A stretch of 64,000 bases of DNA from JAKQEM01 sp964391185 (lineage in GTDB: Bacteria > Patescibacteriota > Gracilibacteria > Peribacterales > Peribacteraceae): contig CAYMIX010000001.1 in the NCBI GenBank assembly GCA_964391185.1, positions 124,001-188,000 on the forward strand, in the 5' to 3' direction. Position numbers and translations under genes: made by a program. The notes beneath the pieces were generated by a model. It did no database searches and had not been told where the DNA came from. It saw only the letters and a list, made by a program, of their open reading frames with translations. Positions 8,957 to 17,483 of this stretch are shown in pieces (the first letter of the stretch is position 1; every line of letters begins with the position of its first letter).

Positions 8957-8986
8957 TTGACAATAGAATTTTATGCTATGTAGCAT
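8957..8986 (+). promoter_or_regulatory. Candidate promoter and dyad upstream of the 9031 gene
   Basis: TTGACA (8957-8962) is followed by a weak -10 (TAGCAT, 8981-8986, spacing 18). The dyad ATGCTATGTAGCAT (8973-8986) covers the -10 region and could be an operator. Confidence 0.45.
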
Positions 8987-9030
8987 GTAAATGCGTTCGG
9001 TCATTTCACATTCTCGTCAAGGAGGGTTCC

Positions 9031-9603
9031 ATGAACATTCGTATCACGCCGGAAGCAGTTGGTCAGTCGGTCGTTGCTCAGCTTGAGTCTGCAGGATTGA
9101 CAGTGCTGCAGAGGGCCCCGATTCCTTGGTTTCCCTCTCCTGCGCAGCATATTGCCTTTGGAGCTGATACTGGAATCGATGCGCGCGAGCCCTCTTTTAT
9201 CGAGGGGTGTATGCACATTCCGTTGCTGTTGGTCATGGATGTCCTTGGAAAGCATGATGCATCTCGATATCCAGATTGCCCGGGGCATGCATGGAGTGAG
9301 CGTTTTGCACCATACTTTGTACAGGACGCATATCTCACGTGTGGAAAGGCCCGGCCGCCTGGTCATTACCGGCTGGCTGTGCACCCCGAAGCATGGTGCT
9401 TCTTGGCGCAGCATCCGTGCGTCAAATGCGTGCGCTCCTACGGTCCAACAAACAGGCAGCACACGCAGAGGGTTACGTATCTCGATGACCGTGGTCATCA
9501 AGCGGTGTTGTGTCAGTGGCCATACGATGAGAGCCACATGCTGTGGGTCCCCCACGAGACGAACATCCCGCCTGGCGTGATGGACTATTACGCCAAAAAA
9601 TAG
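9031..9603 (+). CDS. Hypothetical protein, accessory GC-rich type
   Basis: The 190-residue protein is not recognised. It has several Cys and His residues (for example Pro-Cys-Val-Lys-Cys near 129-133), no membrane segment and no signal peptide. The start is well set by a strong AAGGAGGG Shine-Dalgarno site seven bases upstream, unlike most neighbouring host genes, which look leaderless. Base composition is higher in G+C than the flanking genes. This style matches the genes at 12090, 19950 and 56009-59929, suggesting a shared foreign source. Confidence 0.65.
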   Translation: MNIRITPEAVGQSVVAQLESAGLTVLQRAPIPWFPSPAQHIAFGADTGIDAREPSFIEGCMHIPLLLVMDVLGKHDASRYPDCPGHAWSERFAPYFVQDAYLTCGKARPPGHYRLAVHPEAWCFLAQHPCVKCVRSYGPTNRQHTQRVTYLDDRGHQAVLCQWPYDESHMLWVPHETNIPPGVMDYYAKK

Positions 9604-9632
9604 GAGACCGAGCGCTCCCGCTGGCAGCAATG

Positions 9633-10739
9633 CTAGCGGGTTGCCCGTGCAAAAACTTTTTCATAATTCTCCACCATCGTCTTTGCAGAGAATTTCTGCC
9701 TTGCTGTCTTTTCACTTCTTTTCGCTATCAGCATTCTACTTTCTACATTCGACATTCTATTTATCGCTTCTGTTAATTCTTTGATGGATCCCGCTTTTAC
9801 AATCAATGCGTCTTTTTCATGCTCCAGATAACCCGCAATGCCGCATTGGTCTGTCACGATCACAGGAATCCCAAATGTCATCGCTTCTGCAGCAACGAGG
9901 CCAAACGGATCATTATCTGTTGATGGCAAAACTAATACATCGAAGCGTTCATACGCTGCGGCGATATCTTTTTCTTTCGATGTGAACGTCACGCGATTGT
10001 GCAAATAGAATTCATCCACAAGCTTCTCCAATGTTGCTCGCTGCTTTCCTGTGCCGATAATTTCCAATGTGCTGGTATCGGGCGTGGCGGCGAAGGCTTC
10101 TATGAGAATATCGAGACCTTTCTCGGGTGAGAGGCGAGCGATGCATCCAATGCGTAGCTTTTGGCTGTTCGCTGTTAGCTTTTGGCTTGTGATTAAAAAT
10201 CTCTTTTCATCGATGCCATTTGGAATTGCGACTGTCTTTTTTTCGTCCCAACCGAGTTCTAAGTAAATCTTCCGGCTGAGTTCGGAGACGGTCACGGTCA
10301 CGGCACGTTGAGATTGTTTCAATAATGCAGGAAGCCACGGATTTTTGCTCAACCAGTTGCTTACTCGATCGTGCTCTATCCAGATGGTTTTGATTTTCTT
10401 CTTCGATGCGGCTTCTGTAAGCAGGATTTTTTCACTCAAGCTCAACATACAAATTACATCGATTGTGAATGTATCGAGCATCGCCTTAAGTTTTCGTTTC
10501 ATAAGCTGTTTGCGCCACGCAAAACTCACAGCGCCGAGCTTCGTTACAGGAGGTTTTCCGATATGAACTTCTGCGAAAGGAATATTCCTTAGGCGACATT
10601 CTTTTAGGAGTACAGGACAGCTTCCTGCAAATGCGACCGCGTGACCCTTTTCGATCAATCCTTCCATCAAAGAAAGCGTTTGAATCTCTGCGCCACCGAG
10701 GGCGGACTCCAATGGAAAACGGGTGAACAGAATGCGCAC
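9633..10739 (-). CDS. Glycosyltransferase family 4
   Basis: The 368-residue GT-B protein has an N-terminal Gly-Gly-Ala-Glu acceptor-side motif (residues 15-18), a C-terminal domain opening with Ile-Ala-Arg-Leu-Ser-Pro-Glu-Lys-Gly, and the nucleotide-sugar motif with Pro-Phe-Gly-Leu-Val-Ala-Ala-Glu-Ala-Met near 285. It probably transfers a sugar from a nucleotide donor during surface polysaccharide or glycolipid synthesis; donor and acceptor cannot be told. Two in-frame stretches appear derived from intergenic stutter repeats: a linker with SQKLTANSQKL (DNA at about 10155-10195) and RMSNVESRM near the C-terminus (DNA about 9725-9770). Confidence 0.85.
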   Translation of the reverse strand: MRILFTRFPLESALGGAEIQTLSLMEGLIEKGHAVAFAGSCPVLLKECRLRNIPFAEVHIGKPPVTKLGAVSFAWRKQLMKRKLKAMLDTFTIDVICMLSLSEKILLTEAASKKKIKTIWIEHDRVSNWLSKNPWLPALLKQSQRAVTVTVSELSRKIYLELGWDEKKTVAIPNGIDEKRFLITSQKLTANSQKLRIGCIARLSPEKGLDILIEAFAATPDTSTLEIIGTGKQRATLEKLVDEFYLHNRVTFTSKEKDIAAAYERFDVLVLPSTDNDPFGLVAAEAMTFGIPVIVTDQCGIAGYLEHEKDALIVKAGSIKELTEAINRMSNVESRMLIAKRSEKTARQKFSAKTMVENYEKVFARATR

Positions 10740-10798
10740 GTGCTAAGTATAACGTACTCTCTTGAAATTTTAGATGCGATCATTCACAGTGCGTGACT

Positions 10799-11230
10799 AT
10801 GTCTACCGAGACGCCAGCACCGGATGTATGCGAACGCTTTTCATCTGAGAGAGAGCTTGGTGCTGAATTAACGCGAATGGCTACAGATACGCTCACATAT
10901 CGCATTGGTACGTCTTCAAGGCACGATCGTGGAGTATTCGACGTTAGTAAACTTTATAGAGATATTTCGAAGTTACTCTTAGATGTTGTTGAAATTATGC
11001 ATCTACGTGAGCAAATTGATAATGTTCCAACAAGATCGATTAAAGGTTTGGCAGAGGCTGAAGATGTAAGTATTACTGCTATTCGAAAGAAGCTGAGGAA
11101 ATTTGGCATCGAGCCTGATGATCTGCGTAATCCAGCGGTTCCTGATATTGCTGTTATTATGACAAGTTCTATTCGCGAAAGATTGGAAGACGTTGTTACA
11201 CGTTTTTCCACTCTGAAATCACGTCTATAA
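10799..11230 (+). CDS. Small HTH-like protein of unknown function
   Basis: The 143-residue protein has a helical middle and a likely helix-turn-helix at about 84-106 (Gly-Leu-Ala-Glu-Ala-Glu-Asp-Val-Ser then Ile-Arg-Lys-Lys-Leu), followed by a short C-terminal helix. The ATG at 10799 is preferred over the GTG two codons earlier. Its 3' end overlaps the convergent receiver-domain gene by 35 bases. A DNA-binding role is inferred from the helix-turn-helix pattern only. Confidence 0.55.
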   Translation: MSTETPAPDVCERFSSERELGAELTRMATDTLTYRIGTSSRHDRGVFDVSKLYRDISKLLLDVVEIMHLREQIDNVPTRSIKGLAEAEDVSITAIRKKLRKFGIEPDDLRNPAVPDIAVIMTSSIRERLEDVVTRFSTLKSRL

Positions 11231-11573
11231 ATATTCGTTCCACTTCGTCCGCGGGATGCGTTGTGCAAATACACAATTCTGCACCTGCTTTTTTGGCAGC
11301 ATCGAAGTTTTCGATGGCGTCAGTTGAGCTCACAAGCGCGATGTGCGCATGCGGATTCTTTGCTTTTAGATGGGCAATAATTGCAGGACCGTTTTCACTT
11401 GGGATGTAGAAGTCGATAAACGCAAAACCGATATCTTGTTCATCAATAAGCTTCTTCGCATCTTCGGATGTCGCAGCGGTTACAATCTCTCCCTCCCATT
11501 TTCCACGGAAAAGCATGCCCTGCATCAGCATCATTTTGCCTGAATTATCATCAGCGATAAGGAAAGTGGCCAT
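11196..11573 (-). CDS. Stand-alone response-regulator receiver domain, atypical
   Basis: The 125-residue protein is a single CheY-like domain: acidic pair Asp8-Asp9, phospho-acceptor Asp54 in Phe-Ile-Asp-Phe-Tyr-Ile-Pro, and Thr84 in Val-Ser-Ser-Thr. The conserved Lys before Pro in the last beta strand is missing; the sequence reads Cys-Thr-Thr-His-Pro, so His106 occupies that place. Receiver domains lacking this Lys often signal unusually. The start overlaps the stop of the upstream gene (TAATG), so both are one transcript. No histidine kinase is in the window. Confidence 0.8.
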   Translation of the reverse strand: MATFLIADDNSGKMMLMQGMLFRGKWEGEIVTAATSEDAKKLIDEQDIGFAFIDFYIPSENGPAIIAHLKAKNPHAHIALVSSTDAIENFDAAKKAGAELCICTTHPADEVERIFIDVISEWKNV

Positions 11574-11974
11574 TAGTATTCGTCCGCGGAATCGGATGGA
11601 ACCATGAGATTATCCAAAAAGGCCGTTACATCGTTGACAGAACGACTTGAAGGGTCGATGACATAATCGTAGTCACCATCTTCTTCGCTGCCCAAATGCA
11701 CGGTAATGCAGCTTGGCTTAAGCGAAAGCGCGAGCACTTCACGTTGTGGCGCGTCTGTTGGCATGGTGAGCAGCAGGTGCATGTTATCTTTCTCCAGTTC
11801 TGCTGCGCATTTTTTTATCACCTGTAGGTGAAAATCTTTCTGTTCTGGATCGTCAGGGACTGCTTCTGCAATTACTTCGAGCGCCAAATGTTTCCATTCT
11901 GGATTTCGTTCCACGGCGTTTTCCGCAATTGTCACACGGCCGATACTGGAGGATCCATCGAGGAGAATGACCAT
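11573..11974 (-). CDS. Degenerate P-loop kinase-like protein, partner of the receiver protein
   Basis: The 133-residue protein starts with a hydrophobic strand and a Gly-Ser-Ser-Ser-Ile-Gly-Arg loop (residues 7-13) that looks like a nucleotide-binding P-loop without its Lys. The end (strand Asp-Tyr-Val-Ile-Asp, then Val-x-x-Val-x-x-Phe-Leu) recalls small P-loop kinases. This similarity is faint. Coupling to the receiver-domain gene (TAATG) suggests a joint regulatory role. Confidence 0.5.
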   Translation of the reverse strand: MVILLDGSSSIGRVTIAENAVERNPEWKHLALEVIAEAVPDDPEQKDFHLQVIKKCAAELEKDNMHLLLTMPTDAPQREVLALSLKPSCITVHLGSEEDGDYDYVIDPSSRSVNDVTAFLDNLMVPSDSADEY

Positions 11975-11984
11975 GCGAGGAGCT

Positions 11985-12016
11985 TATAGGTTTTGGCTTT
12001 TAGCTTCTAGCTTTTT
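11985..12016. repeat. Stutter-word repeat (AGCTTTTGGCT family)
   Basis: A run of TTTTGGCTTTTAGCTTCTAG words lies upstream of the 11573-11974 gene. The same words occur inside the glycosyltransferase coding region at about 10155-10195. Confidence 0.55.
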
Positions 12017-12089
12017 TGTACTTGAAACGGGGCGCTGATGAACAAAGTCACCAGTGCCCGTGTTGCGATGCGAACGGAGTCCGTCTGCA

Positions 12090-12440
12090 TCAGGTTGCAC
12101 CCTTCCTCCCCCCTCCGATATGTCGGAGAATAGGGGGTGTGCCGACATGCTCGACAACAAGCAGGATGATCAGCGTCGTGCCGATCACGGCCATCACCTT
12201 CCACATAATGGGGAATGCGATGCCGATGAGCACCAGTCCGTTAAGCGTCGTGCCGATTCCCCATGCGTTGCGCACGTCCTTGCGAAATTGCCACCACTTC
12301 CGGATTCGACCGGTCGTGTACAGCCTACCTGCCAGGATCTTCTGGACTCGCTTGTGCCAGAAGATTGTCTTCCTCCAACACCACATCATCAGCAGCGCGA
12401 TCGCAAGAGCGATCCATGGAGTCGCAGGGCCAAACATCAT
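12090..12440 (-). CDS. Small membrane protein, accessory GC-rich type
   Basis: The 116-residue protein has a first membrane span at about residues 7-27 and a long hydrophobic stretch at about 72-100, separated by a basic Arg/Lys/Trp-rich loop (about 30-60). The start is fixed by a strong GAGGAGG Shine-Dalgarno site upstream of the tandem ATGATG at 12440. No family is recognised. It belongs to the GC-rich, Shine-Dalgarno-led class of genes described for 9031. Confidence 0.6.
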   Translation of the reverse strand: MMFGPATPWIALAIALLMMWCWRKTIFWHKRVQKILAGRLYTTGRIRKWWQFRKDVRNAWGIGTTLNGLVLIGIAFPIMWKVMAVIGTTLIILLVVEHVGTPPILRHIGGGRKGAT

Positions 12441-12549
12441 CTTCAGGCCTCCTCGAAGTTGAAAAGGACAGGCACCAACGACAGACAATGTCGAAGGATC
12501 GGTACGCCGAAACTATACCTTTTCCGCGGTATGTCAATGATTCTTGGCA

Positions 12550-12774
12550 TCAATCAACAAACTTTTCTCCTTCCCGAAGTGGAGCACCCTCTTGATACAC
12601 TCGCACATCCCCGGTTTCAGGTGAAAGAACATAACGAATGCGGAGCATCATTTTTTCTGTCTGATCGGAAACAGCTGGTAAGGCGGCTGGCGCATGGAAG
12701 TCAGGCTTTTTATCGCTAAATGCATCAACGCCAAAGACACTGTTGTATCTCCGAATTTGTGAGGCAGTCAGCAT
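12550..12774 (-). CDS. Hypothetical small protein downstream of serS
   Basis: The frame encodes 74 residues and begins 17 bases after the serS stop on the same strand, so it could share the serS transcript. The product is soluble, with a central Leu-Arg-Ile-Arg-Tyr-Val-Leu strand and Gly-Asp-Val-Arg-Val-Tyr, as in a small beta domain. No family recognised. Confidence 0.45.
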   Translation of the reverse strand: MLTASQIRRYNSVFGVDAFSDKKPDFHAPAALPAVSDQTEKMMLRIRYVLSPETGDVRVYQEGAPLREGEKFVD

Positions 12775-12791
12775 AGGTGATCACGAAGTTT

Positions 12792-14096
12792 TTAATACTT
12801 CGGTTTTATCACTTCTTGTCCGCCCATGTAAGGCCTGAGCACTTCCGGAATCATCACCGATCCATCCTTCTGCTGATAGATTTCGAGGATTGGAATGAGG
12901 ATGCGTGGGGAAGCGATGCATGTGTTATTGAGCGTATGCACGAACTTCTTGGAGCCATCCACGTCTTCGTACTTGATGTTCAATCGACGGCTCTGGAATT
13001 CATGGAAGGTAGAACAGCTGTGCGTTTCGCCGTAGCCTTTGCGGCTTGGCATCCATGTTTCGATGTCGTTTTTGTAGATCTGTCCCTGGCCCATATCCCC
13101 TGTGCACACATCGACAACGCGATAGGGAAGCTTGAGAGATTTGAGAACAAACTCAGCGTTTCCGAGGATTTCTGCGTGCATCTTTGCGCTCACTTCCGGA
13201 TTATTTTCGCAGAGGATCACCTGCTCCACTTTCTGGAACTGGTGAATGCGATACAAACCACGTGTGTCTTTTCCGTATGTTCCCGCTTCGCGACGGAAGC
13301 AGTTTGAGTAGCCTGCGTAGCGACGTGGAAGGTCTGCCAGCTTTAACACCTCGCCTTGGTGGTAGCTCGTGACCGCAACTTCTGATGTACCGATGAGATA
13401 CAAATCATCAGATTCAATTGGCTGGTCCAAGTCTTTGCGTACACCGACGGCGTACGCCATTTCTTCTCCACCCGGGAAGTAGCTCGTGCCCATCATCGCG
13501 TTCCAGTTTGCAAAGACCGGAGGCGTGAAAAGTGTGTAGCCTTTTTTCACGAGGCTATCGATGGTGAACATCATCACTGCGAGTTCCAGACGGGCTCCAT
13601 CGCCCTTCAGGAAGTAGCTGCGTGATCCTGCGATCTCGACACCGCGCGGGATATCAATGATGTCCAATTCCTCACCGAGTGTGACGTGATCTTTTGGTTC
13701 GAAATCAAATGTTGGGAGTGAGCCTTCTTTACGGATTTCGACGTTCTCGCTGTCATCTTTTCCGGTTGGAACATGTGCAAGTGGAATGCCCGGCATGCGC
13801 AGCTGAAGGTGCATCCATTCTTTTTCGATAACTTCGAGCTCAGCTTCGCGTGCTTTGAGTTCTTCGCCAACCACTTTCATATCTGCGATTGCCTTCGCCT
13901 TTGCATCGCCCTGCATCTTTGGGATCTCTTTGCTGACGGTGTTTTTCTGTGCGCGCATTTCTTCCACCACTGTCACGAGAGCTTTGCGCTTCTCATCGAG
14001 GCCCACAAAGTGCGCGACGTTGATCTTAATATTCTTACTATCCGCTGCCTTTTGGTAGGCTTCAGGGCGTTGGCGGAGGTCTGTTAAGTCAATCAT
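12792..14096 (-). CDS. serS: Seryl-tRNA synthetase
   Basis: The 434-residue class II synthetase charges tRNA-Ser. It has the N-terminal coiled-coil arm (about 30-105, with Asp-Leu-Arg at 5-7), a motif 2 region with Phe-Arg-Arg-Glu-Ala-Gly near residue 270, and motif 3 with Ile-Pro-Glu-Val-Leu-Arg-Pro-Tyr-Met near the end. Length is normal. A strand-matched small unknown gene follows closely. The upstream region shows TATTCT eight bases before the ATG, consistent with a leaderless start. Confidence 0.96.
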   Translation of the reverse strand: MIDLTDLRQRPEAYQKAADSKNIKINVAHFVGLDEKRKALVTVVEEMRAQKNTVSKEIPKMQGDAKAKAIADMKVVGEELKAREAELEVIEKEWMHLQLRMPGIPLAHVPTGKDDSENVEIRKEGSLPTFDFEPKDHVTLGEELDIIDIPRGVEIAGSRSYFLKGDGARLELAVMMFTIDSLVKKGYTLFTPPVFANWNAMMGTSYFPGGEEMAYAVGVRKDLDQPIESDDLYLIGTSEVAVTSYHQGEVLKLADLPRRYAGYSNCFRREAGTYGKDTRGLYRIHQFQKVEQVILCENNPEVSAKMHAEILGNAEFVLKSLKLPYRVVDVCTGDMGQGQIYKNDIETWMPSRKGYGETHSCSTFHEFQSRRLNIKYEDVDGSKKFVHTLNNTCIASPRILIPILEIYQQKDGSVMIPEVLRPYMGGQEVIKPKY

Positions 14097-14164
14097 ACAA
14101 AGGGAGAATAGGGCAGGATTTTAGCACTCGCCATGGGATCTTCTAGGGTTTATCAAAATTCTTT

Positions 14165-14749
14165 TCAAGCGAGCCCAGCTACTAAATCTTCAGTCAATTC
14201 ACCTTTTATGATCGCTTTATAGATATTTCGAAGCTGAACCTGGTGATCAATCATTTCCAAAAAATCATCAAATCCTTCAAGTTCATGAGGGCGAATAAAC
14301 TCTTCTTCTTGAGCCCAAGGGGTGTCTGCGAAGAGTTCCTGCTCATATACAGATTTTTCTGGTTCGTCTTCTTTATAAACAGGTTCCATACCAGTTCTAT
14401 CAGTTATTTTCTTCACGATATATTCCCATGTAAGCATCGGACCAATTTGATTACGATCCAAAGGATCGAGCATATTCATGATATCGAGTGATTCCAACTG
14501 AGGGACAGCATGAAGCACTCTTTGGTGAGTACAGAGGGCAATGCCATGCAATAGAGTTAATTTAGATGGATTTTCGCCAATTGAATCATGGAGCTGTAAC
14601 ACCAAAAACTTCTTTGCGTCCCTAGGAATTTCTCCACCTTTTTGTCGGTGCACCTGTTTTGTCTTACTCCAAACTTGGCGTCTTGCGACTTTTAACGACG
14701 TATCTTCAGGATACGGTGGAGGCCAAGCTTCAGCGATATTCAAAGACAT
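14165..14749 (-). CDS. Hypothetical protein
   Basis: The 194-residue soluble protein has a Pro-rich N-terminus (Trp-Pro-Pro-Pro-Tyr-Pro), a basic segment (about 20-45), a helical middle and an acidic C-terminal third with many Glu. No family or catalytic motif is recognised. It lies between serS and the STAS gene on the same strand but with spacers of 45-68 bases, so it may be expressed on its own. Confidence 0.6.
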   Translation of the reverse strand: MSLNIAEAWPPPYPEDTSLKVARRQVWSKTKQVHRQKGGEIPRDAKKFLVLQLHDSIGENPSKLTLLHGIALCTHQRVLHAVPQLESLDIMNMLDPLDRNQIGPMLTWEYIVKKITDRTGMEPVYKEDEPEKSVYEQELFADTPWAQEEEFIRPHELEGFDDFLEMIDHQVQLRNIYKAIIKGELTEDLVAGLA

Positions 14750-14794
14750 TGGCCGAGCATTAGAGCACTGTTCCTGGCCGCATTCAAGCGTCTT

Positions 14795-15238
14795 TTACGA
14801 TGTGGTTGTATGCGGGCGCACGTCAGAAATTTCATATGTATAGATAAAATCTCTGACTGGTTGTGCGTGCATCTGGAACAATCCTGCGAAGTGCGGCGTT
14901 GTGAAGTGTTGAAACCATATGAGCTCAGCCACTTCTGCTGTTGGTGTCGTTAAGTACAAAGGTGTCTGTCGCTCTGCATAATCGGCGAGCAATCCAAACG
15001 TTCCTCTGGGCAGAGATTTCACATTGCTCATATTCACAATCACTTTTTTTGCTCCAGCATGAAATTCTTCGAGCAATTGATGAAGGCGTGCACAATCAGA
15101 TCCATCCCAGATATCGGAACCAGGGTTTACACTGATAAAAACCGAGCCGTTTTCCTCCCTCGTCGCAAATGATGATTTTTTCACTTTCTTATACCGCAAC
15201 TCGAATTCGTCACTGCCACGATTTTTCATATTCAACAT
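14795..15238 (-). CDS. STAS-like domain protein
   Basis: In the 147-residue protein, residues about 28-125 fit a STAS (anti-sigma antagonist-like) fold: a first strand Gly-Ser-Val-Phe-Ile-Ser-Val, helix, second strand Lys-Val-Ile-Val-Asn-Met-Ser, then Leu-Pro-Arg-Gly-Thr-Phe-Gly-Leu-Leu. In classical members a phosphorylated Ser starts the helix after the Asp/Asn-containing strand; the matching region here has Ser-Leu-Pro-Arg-Gly-Thr. The domain usually binds partners in signalling. No partner gene is adjacent. Confidence 0.6.
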   Translation of the reverse strand: MLNMKNRGSDEFELRYKKVKKSSFATREENGSVFISVNPGSDIWDGSDCARLHQLLEEFHAGAKKVIVNMSNVKSLPRGTFGLLADYAERQTPLYLTTPTAEVAELIWFQHFTTPHFAGLFQMHAQPVRDFIYTYEISDVRPHTTTS

Positions 15239-15383
15239 AGAGTTATTCTTCTCTTTCAGAATGCTATGTCAACCAAAAACGTGTCATAGTGCAAGATGTC
15301 ACTTTTCTCAAAAATACCCATGATCGTACTATCAACGGGTTCCCCGATAGCAATTTTCCTGTACACTACCCCGACTATACTTC

Positions 15384-15442
15384 CCCTTCGTCTCCGCTCC
15401 CTCCTCTGCCTTTGGGCTACGGACGGGCAGGCAGGGTGACAC
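15384..15442. repeat. Dispersed repeat copy (CAGGGTGACAC family) upstream of uvrB
   Basis: The end GGGCAGGCAGGGTGACAC matches the family word. The copy lies immediately before the AT-rich TATATT that touches the uvrB ATG. Confidence 0.55.
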
Positions 15443-15452
15443 ACCGTATATT

Positions 15453-17435
15453 ATGCCAAAGCAGAAGCCGTTCAGACTTGTAGCTCCTTATACCCCGACT
15501 GGAGATCAGCCGGCGGCTATCGAAAAGCTCATCAAAGGATTGAATAACAAAGAAAAGCACCAGACATTGCTTGGTGCAACCGGAACAGGAAAGACTTTCA
15601 CGATGGCGAATATTATTCAGGAAGTACAGCGCCCGACGCTCGTTCTCGCACATAATAAAACACTTGCTGCTCAGCTCTGTAACGAGTTCCAGCAGTTCTT
15701 CCCTGATAACGCAGTCAGCTATTTCGTCTCCTACTACGATTATTATCAGCCTGAAGCGTACGTGCCACACACCGATACGTATATCGAGAAAGATGCGAGC
15801 ATCAATGAAGAGATCGAAAAGTTCCGTCACGGTGCCACAATGAACCTGCTCACACGTCGCGATGTGCTCATCGTTGCATCTGTCTCGTGTATCTACGGTC
15901 TCGGTAACGTCGAAGATTACGAAGCGCTCGCAATCAAACTTGAACGCGGCATGCCGATGAAGCGCGATACATTGCTTCGTCGTCTCACAGACATTCAATA
16001 TCGTCGTTCAAACTTGGAATTCAAACAGCGCATGTTCCACGTACTCGGTGATACTGTCGAAATTTTCCCACCAAACGGTGACACAGTTATTCGTATTGAA
16101 CTTCCGTTTGATGAAATCGATACGATTCAGGAAGTAGATAGCTTCACTGGTGAAGTGCTCGAAGAAATGCAGGAAGTCGTTATCTTCCCTGCTGCGCACA
16201 ACGTGACGACCAAAGAAAAAATCGATCAGGCGACGGAAGGAATCCTCGCGGAAATGAAAATTGTAGAAGCAGAATTCCTCAAGCGCGGTGAACTCGTGAA
16301 AGCAGAACGCATTCGCATGCGCACGGAATACGATGTCGAAATGCTCAAGGAGACTGGCTACTGCACAGGTATCGAAAACTACACGCGCTACCTCGAAGGC
16401 AGCACACCAAATACGCCGCCAAGCACGCTGCTCGATTACTTCCCCGATGACTATCTTGTTATTGCGGATGAATCACACATCACGATTCCGCAGATTGGAG
16501 GAATGCACGAAGGAAATAAATCTCGCAAGAACACGCTCATCGAATACGGCTTCCGTCTGCCAAGCTCACACGATAACCGTCCGCTCCGTTTCGATGAATG
16601 GGAAGAGCGCGTCGGCCAGCGCATTTACGTTTCTGCGACACCGGCCAAGTACGAATACTTGAACACGCCCAAGGAGCACATCGTCGAACAGATCATCCGT
16701 CCGACGGGTCTCTTGGATCCGATCGTTACCGTGAAGCCAACGAAGAATCAGATCGATGACATCGTGAAAGAAATCGATGCGACCATCAAAGCGGGAGAGC
16801 GCGTGCTTATCACCACACTCACCAAGCGCATGGCGGAAGACCTCACGAAGTTTCTCAAAGAACAGGGTCGTAAAGTGCAGTATATCCACTCGGATGTTGC
16901 GACCATGGAGCGTTTGGATATTTTGCGCCAGCTGCGCACGGGAGAGATCGATATCCTCGTTGGTATCAACCTCCTCCGCGAAGGGCTCGACCTTCCCGAA
17001 GTGAGCTTTATCGCGATTCTCGATGCCGATAAACAGGGCTTCCTGCGTTCACGCGATGCATTGATTCAGACGATCGGTCGCGCCGCACGTAACGTGAACG
17101 GCCACGTGACTTTGTATGCCGATAAGGAAAGCGATGCGATGCGCGGGGCTATCGGAGAGACCAACCGCCGCCGCACGATCCAAGAGGCACACAATAAGAA
17201 GCATGGCATCACTCCGCAGACGATCATCAAAGCGATTCATGATATCGCCGAAGAGTCTCGCAAAATCGAACTCCGCCGCCCAAAGCACGACCATCAGAAG
17301 ATTCCAAAAGACGAAAAGAAGCGCCTGATGGAAGAGCTCGAGAAGCAGATGGATATCGCCGCGCAGAACCTGGAATTCGAAAAGGCTGCAGATTTGCGCG
17401 ACGAAGTTGAGCTGCTGCGCAGGGAATTGATGTAG
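15453..17435 (+). CDS. uvrB: UvrABC system protein B
   Basis: The 660-residue helicase-like protein holds damaged DNA during nucleotide excision repair. Walker A GATGTGKT is at 41-48; the damage-probing beta hairpin (Tyr-Tyr-Asp-Tyr-Tyr-Gln-Pro-Glu-Ala-Tyr) begins near 93; later helicase motifs include Gly-Arg-Ala-Ala-Arg-Asn; and the C-terminal UVR coiled coil that binds UvrC spans about 625-660. Length is standard. No Shine-Dalgarno site is seen. Confidence 0.97.
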   Translation: MPKQKPFRLVAPYTPTGDQPAAIEKLIKGLNNKEKHQTLLGATGTGKTFTMANIIQEVQRPTLVLAHNKTLAAQLCNEFQQFFPDNAVSYFVSYYDYYQPEAYVPHTDTYIEKDASINEEIEKFRHGATMNLLTRRDVLIVASVSCIYGLGNVEDYEALAIKLERGMPMKRDTLLRRLTDIQYRRSNLEFKQRMFHVLGDTVEIFPPNGDTVIRIELPFDEIDTIQEVDSFTGEVLEEMQEVVIFPAAHNVTTKEKIDQATEGILAEMKIVEAEFLKRGELVKAERIRMRTEYDVEMLKETGYCTGIENYTRYLEGSTPNTPPSTLLDYFPDDYLVIADESHITIPQIGGMHEGNKSRKNTLIEYGFRLPSSHDNRPLRFDEWEERVGQRIYVSATPAKYEYLNTPKEHIVEQIIRPTGLLDPIVTVKPTKNQIDDIVKEIDATIKAGERVLITTLTKRMAEDLTKFLKEQGRKVQYIHSDVATMERLDILRQLRTGEIDILVGINLLREGLDLPEVSFIAILDADKQGFLRSRDALIQTIGRAARNVNGHVTLYADKESDAMRGAIGETNRRRTIQEAHNKKHGITPQTIIKAIHDIAEESRKIELRRPKHDHQKIPKDEKKRLMEELEKQMDIAAQNLEFEKAADLRDEVELLRRELM

Positions 17436-17446
17436 TTCATCTGCCG

Positions 17447-17474
17447 TTGACCGCACCAATCTCAGGGTTACACT
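17447..17474 (+). promoter_or_regulatory. Promoter of the 17484 gene
   Basis: TTGACC (17447-17452), a 16-base spacer and TACACT (17469-17474) lie nine bases before the ATG. The 5' untranslated region would be only a few bases long. Confidence 0.6.
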
Positions 17475-17483
17475 CTTTCACCC

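Noticed and set aside
9001..9630. 209-codon frame on the - strand opposite the 9031 gene
   Set aside because: The + strand gene has a strong Shine-Dalgarno site; the minus frame has none and looks random.
12054..12719. 221-codon frame on the + strand across 12.05-12.7 kb
   Set aside because: Lies opposite the Shine-Dalgarno-led membrane protein and a small serS-linked frame; composition is unlike a protein gene.
15417..15998. 193-codon frame on the - strand opposite uvrB
   Set aside because: Antisense to the conserved UvrB N-terminus; no support.
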